Source: an uncultured Collinsella sp.
Lineage (GTDB): Bacteria > Actinomycetota > Coriobacteriia > Coriobacteriales > Coriobacteriaceae
Assembly: GCA_958436995.1 (NCBI GenBank)
Contig: CAUBMI010000047.1
Span: 1-15,800, forward strand
DNA: 15,800 nucleotides
Reading direction: 5' to 3'
Positions 13,995 to 15,800 of this stretch are shown here, piece after piece (position 1 is the stretch's first letter; the number at the start of each line of letters is the position of its first letter). The position numbers and the translations under genes were made by a program. The notes below the pieces were generated by a model. It made no database searches, had not been told where the DNA came from, and worked only from the letters and a program-made list of their open reading frames with translations.

Positions 13995-14195
13995 TTAGAA
14001 CTGTTCATATTTGTACTTTATCGTGTTAAATACCGCGAGAATCAGTTCTTCCTCTACGGGAGTTCCTGCAGAATCAGTTTTATCTAAAGTTATATTGAGC
14101 ATTGCTGCAGCCAATCTGGCACATCGGTGGCCGAATAAGTCGAAAAATGTAGGTGGACATCCGCAGAGATCGCCTTTAGAAGAGCGAATTCTCAA
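13995..14195 (-). other. Open frame spanning repeat copy 2, doubtful gene
   Basis: A 66-codon frame opens with TTG directly after an in-frame stop and has no ribosome site. It contains the repeat-encoded P-P-T-F-F-D-L-F-G and ends in an A+T-rich, plausible-looking tail (E-E-E-L-I-L-A-V-F-N). It overlaps the end of the 402-residue gene by 20 bases. It may be a decayed gene fragment. I list it because the rest of 13787-14175 has no gene: that stretch holds the arsR promoter, two repeat copies and A+T-rich sequence. Confidence 0.15.
14128..14156 (+). repeat. Dispersed 29-bp repeat, copy 2
   Basis: It begins TGGCCGAATAAGTCGAAA and ends GTAGGTGG, 19 bases downstream of the 402-residue gene's stop codon. 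On the opposite strand one frame reads P-P-T-F-F-D-L-F-G. It faces copy 1 as an inverted repeat across 162 bases. Confidence 0.65.
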
Positions 14196-15384
14196 TTAGA
14201 TCAATAATCGTGTCGTCTTCCGTGCGGTTTTCATCGATTTTTGCGAACATGTCGCATTCCCAAGGCCCATTGATTTCCTCAGCAAGGGCCCCGACGTGTT
14301 GCATGTCGTCGGGTTCTGGCACATCGTTGATGCTCGGGTCATCAGCTTGCGGATATTGGCTTGCAATTTCGCGCTTGGCGGCCTCTTCTTCTTTGAGTGT
14401 CTCCAGGACGCGGCGACCGTATTCGAAGTAGCGCCGCAAGACAAATTGACGAAGAGTTTCTTGCAGGATGGCGAAGTTATCCGGGAGTCGACCGGGCCAT
14501 ATCTTCTCGCGAATGCGAATCGCTTCCATGACCCGCCTAAAAGCGGACTGCTTGAAAAACGAATGACGACTAACTGTGATAACGGCATATCCCATGTTTC
14601 GCAGCGTGTTTCGGCGTTCCTCGTCAATTGATTGCTGTTCGGGCTCGTCGTGGTAAAAGCCGTTGTATTCGATATCGGTCATCGAATTTTCGAGCAGCGC
14701 GTCGAGGTAGAAAACCGTCCGTCGCGTTAGGGCGGCGTATCTTTTGGGGACTGGGATCGGATAGTCCGTTTTGATAGCGCGTATGGCTAAGCCACCCATT
14801 GACTTGGGCATTGTCAGCATCATGACAAACGCCGTTTCGAGTGGGGAGCGACAGCCTTCGCGTACATAAGAAAGTGCCTTAAGTGCTTTATTAGATCCAC
14901 GATACCCCGATGCCTCTGAAAAGAAGGCTCTGAGCTCTTCAACGCTGGTTAGGGCTGGGCGCTCGCGATATTGAGTTTCGTCGGACGTTCCAAGCGCGTA
15001 GGAGCCGCAGATTTCAAAGTAATACTCAACGAGCTCCGAAAGGTTGAGGTCGGCTGCTGCTTCTAACGCGCACAGCTTGATATCGACGATGTAGACGTTC
15101 GGCTCGAGTTCTAGGTAGCTTTCTGCATCAAACGTATAGCGCGTGCAGTGGCAGATGCAGCCCTTGCGGTGCCTTTTGGCATTATTGGAAAACGTCAGCA
15201 CATGGATGCTTTCAGAATCGACATTCTTTCTGTTGAGCCATGCTCGCGCCGCTTCCAGGTTGGACGTGGTCGGCGCAGACACCTTGATCTTTTCCATAGA
15301 TATGGGATCGGTCGCGTGGCTTGCGAGCGAGTTGACTGTTTGGTATACAGCGCGTGCCGTGGTATGTGACAGAACGATTCCCAT
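14176..15384 (-). CDS. Uncharacterised 402-aa protein with PD-(D/E)XK/DUF559-like region
   Basis: The function is unknown. The N-terminal part (1-130) opens I-V-L-S-H-T-T-A and includes a Cys cluster C-I-C-H-C (76-80) and L-S-E-L-V-E-Y-Y-F-E-I-C-G-S-Y-A-L (115-131). A middle part (145-200) ends in S-P-L-E-T-A (180-185). A region at 226-290 resembles DUF559/Vsr-like PD-(D/E)XK folds: Y-L-D-A-L (Asp228), I-E-Y-N-G (Glu239), His245, then D-E-E-R-R-N-T-L-R-N-M-G-Y (254-266). The catalytic Lys of E-x-K is Asn here, so activity is doubtful. The last 75 residues are acidic. I recall similar multi-copy proteins in Coriobacteriia, not verified. Its G+C is clearly lower than that of the neighbours, which suggests transfer. 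No ribosome site precedes the ATG at 15384. It is flanked by repeat pairs. Confidence 0.75.
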   Translation of the reverse strand: MGIVLSHTTARAVYQTVNSLASHATDPISMEKIKVSAPTTSNLEAARAWLNRKNVDSESIHVLTFSNNAKRHRKGCICHCTRYTFDAESYLELEPNVYIVDIKLCALEAAADLNLSELVEYYFEICGSYALGTSDETQYRERPALTSVEELRAFFSEASGYRGSNKALKALSYVREGCRSPLETAFVMMLTMPKSMGGLAIRAIKTDYPIPVPKRYAALTRRTVFYLDALLENSMTDIEYNGFYHDEPEQQSIDEERRNTLRNMGYAVITVSRHSFFKQSAFRRVMEAIRIREKIWPGRLPDNFAILQETLRQFVLRRYFEYGRRVLETLKEEEAAKREIASQYPQADDPSINDVPEPDDMQHVGALAEEINGPWECDMFAKIDENRTEDDTIIDLIENSLF

Positions 15385-15493
15385 ACGCGCATGATGGCAT
15401 AGCGGACGTCATATACGCTCGAAACTTCGGGCAACGGTATTGGGGCGCGGCTTATCTTCTGCGAACGGTGGGTTTTTGAGCTGTCGTATTGAG

Positions 15494-15537
15494 GGGGCAG
15501 CTTCGGCTGGGGAGGTTTCTGTCGGCTGCCCCATTTT
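15494..15537 (+). terminator. Terminator-like hairpin with alternative tetraloop fold
   Basis: GGGGCAGC (15494-15501) pairs with GCTGCCCC (15525-15532), followed by ATTTT. Within the left arm, CAGC-TTCG-GCTG (15498-15509) can form a very stable UUCG tetraloop hairpin instead. The two folds exclude each other. No plus-strand gene is visible before or after it in the window. Confidence 0.45.
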
Positions 15538-15596
15538 GGTGAACTTTAGTTGCGGATTCGTAGCTTCTAAGCGTTTTTGCCGACCGCTCAGATGCC

Positions 15597-15625
15597 TCAC
15601 CAACATAATTTGAGTTATTCGGCCT
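15597..15625 (-). repeat. Dispersed 29-bp repeat, copy 3
   Basis: Read on the minus strand it begins AGGCCGAATAACTCAAAT and ends GTTGGTGA. It resembles copy 1 most, and the similarity continues past the core (GACCGCTCAGATGCC here against GACGCAATGC). The coding-frame reading has a stop (TAA) at the Tyr/Phe position: S-P-T-stop-F-E-L-F-G. Confidence 0.6.
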
Positions 15626-15757
15626 TATCCTATACGAATGGTGCGATCGCAACGTCCTATTCGAATTGATTCAGGTAGATTTATGGGGCTTGGTTGCGAA
15701 ATTGGGGCGACTATAGCGCTCGATTGCGGTTCAAGGGGCCTCGACTAGTGGTTCAGC

Positions 15758-15786
15758 TGGCCGAACAACTCGAAAAAAGTAGGTGG
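15758..15786 (+). repeat. Dispersed 29-bp repeat, copy 4
   Basis: It begins TGGCCGAACAACTCGAAA and ends GTAGGTGG, matching copy 2 at 25 of 29 positions. On the opposite strand one frame reads P-P-T-F-F-E-L-F-G-Q and stops four codons later. It faces copy 3 as an inverted repeat across 132 bases, near the window's right edge. Confidence 0.65.
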
Positions 15787-15800
15787 GCCAACCTGCCGAC

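Larger units (their letters stand above)
15385..15800. other. Gene-free, A+T-richer right end
   Basis: There is no credible gene. It contains the hairpin at 15494-15537, repeat copies 3 and 4, and a 10-bp palindrome TGCGATCGCA (15642-15651) between CGAAT (15635-15639) and ATTCG (15659-15663). Short minus-strand frames here run through the hairpin and have no ribosome site. No clear promoter for the 402-residue gene was found; TATATG (minus strand, about 15408-15413) is the best -10 candidate. Confidence 0.4.

Noticed and set aside
13838..14029. Plus-strand 63-codon frame starting inside the arsR operator and containing a repeat copy
   Set aside because: Its start codon lies in the operator dyad with no ribosome site. 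The repeat-derived part is of interest, but the frame as a gene is not supported.
15642..15651. TGCGATCGCA palindrome resembling the cyanobacterial HIP1 octamer
   Set aside because: A single occurrence of a short palindrome in a non-cyanobacterial context is expected by chance.
15409..15652. Short minus-strand frames upstream of the 402-aa gene
   Set aside because: They cross the terminator-like hairpin and a repeat copy, and have neither ribosome sites nor recognisable composition.
13800..15800. Possible CRISPR array from the repeated 29-bp sequence
   Set aside because: Only four imperfect copies in both orientations at irregular distances of 0.13-1.4 kb; there is no repeat-spacer periodicity and no cas gene.

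Overview
The window looks like a chromosomal segment of a high-GC gut actinobacterium of the class Coriobacteriia, most probably Collinsella or a close relative. The reasons are G+C-rich genes with G/C-ending codons, AGGAGG-type ribosome sites, the gene families themselves, a Coriobacteriia-type accessory protein at the right end, and intergenic hairpins carrying a GGGGAC core. The genus is inferred from memory of similar sequences; no search was run.

Left part (1-3480): a DegV-family fatty-acid-binding protein on the minus strand is followed by two terminator-like hairpins. It diverges from a plus-strand pair, a HAD phosphatase and a PepV/Sapep-type M20 dipeptidase, which ends at a strong terminator. 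Centre (3481-10290): a complete phosphate-uptake operon pstS-pstC-pstA-pstB has tight or overlapping junctions and its own terminator, and no phoU follows. Next comes a second operon of a Uup-like ABC-F ATPase and a Cof-type HAD phosphatase. Each operon border in this half carries a hairpin or repeat with a GGGGAC (or GGGAC) core.

Right-centre (10290-13860): a single-gene DtxR/MntR-type metal regulator faces a metal-resistance locus on the minus strand, and a 127-bp near-perfect palindrome lies between them. The metal locus is arsR (zinc-site SmtB/CzrA type), then a free-standing HMA metal-binding protein, then a P1B-type Zn/Cd/Pb-exporting ATPase that lacks its own HMA domain. Three copies of one ArsR/SmtB-type operator tie these genes together: two flank the start of a near-consensus promoter ahead of arsR, and one sits just before the ATPase. 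The likely logic is that metal releases the repressor, the HMA protein binds metal in the cytoplasm, and the ATPase exports it.

Right end (13860-15800): base composition drops and the sequence looks accessory. It holds one 402-residue protein with a degenerate PD-(D/E)XK nuclease-like region. Two inverted pairs of a 29-bp repeat bracket this gene. The four repeat copies differ mainly at the third codon positions of one reading frame, which encodes P-T-[FY]-F-[ED]-[LM]-F-G. This repeat-plus-gene arrangement is the least explained item in the window.
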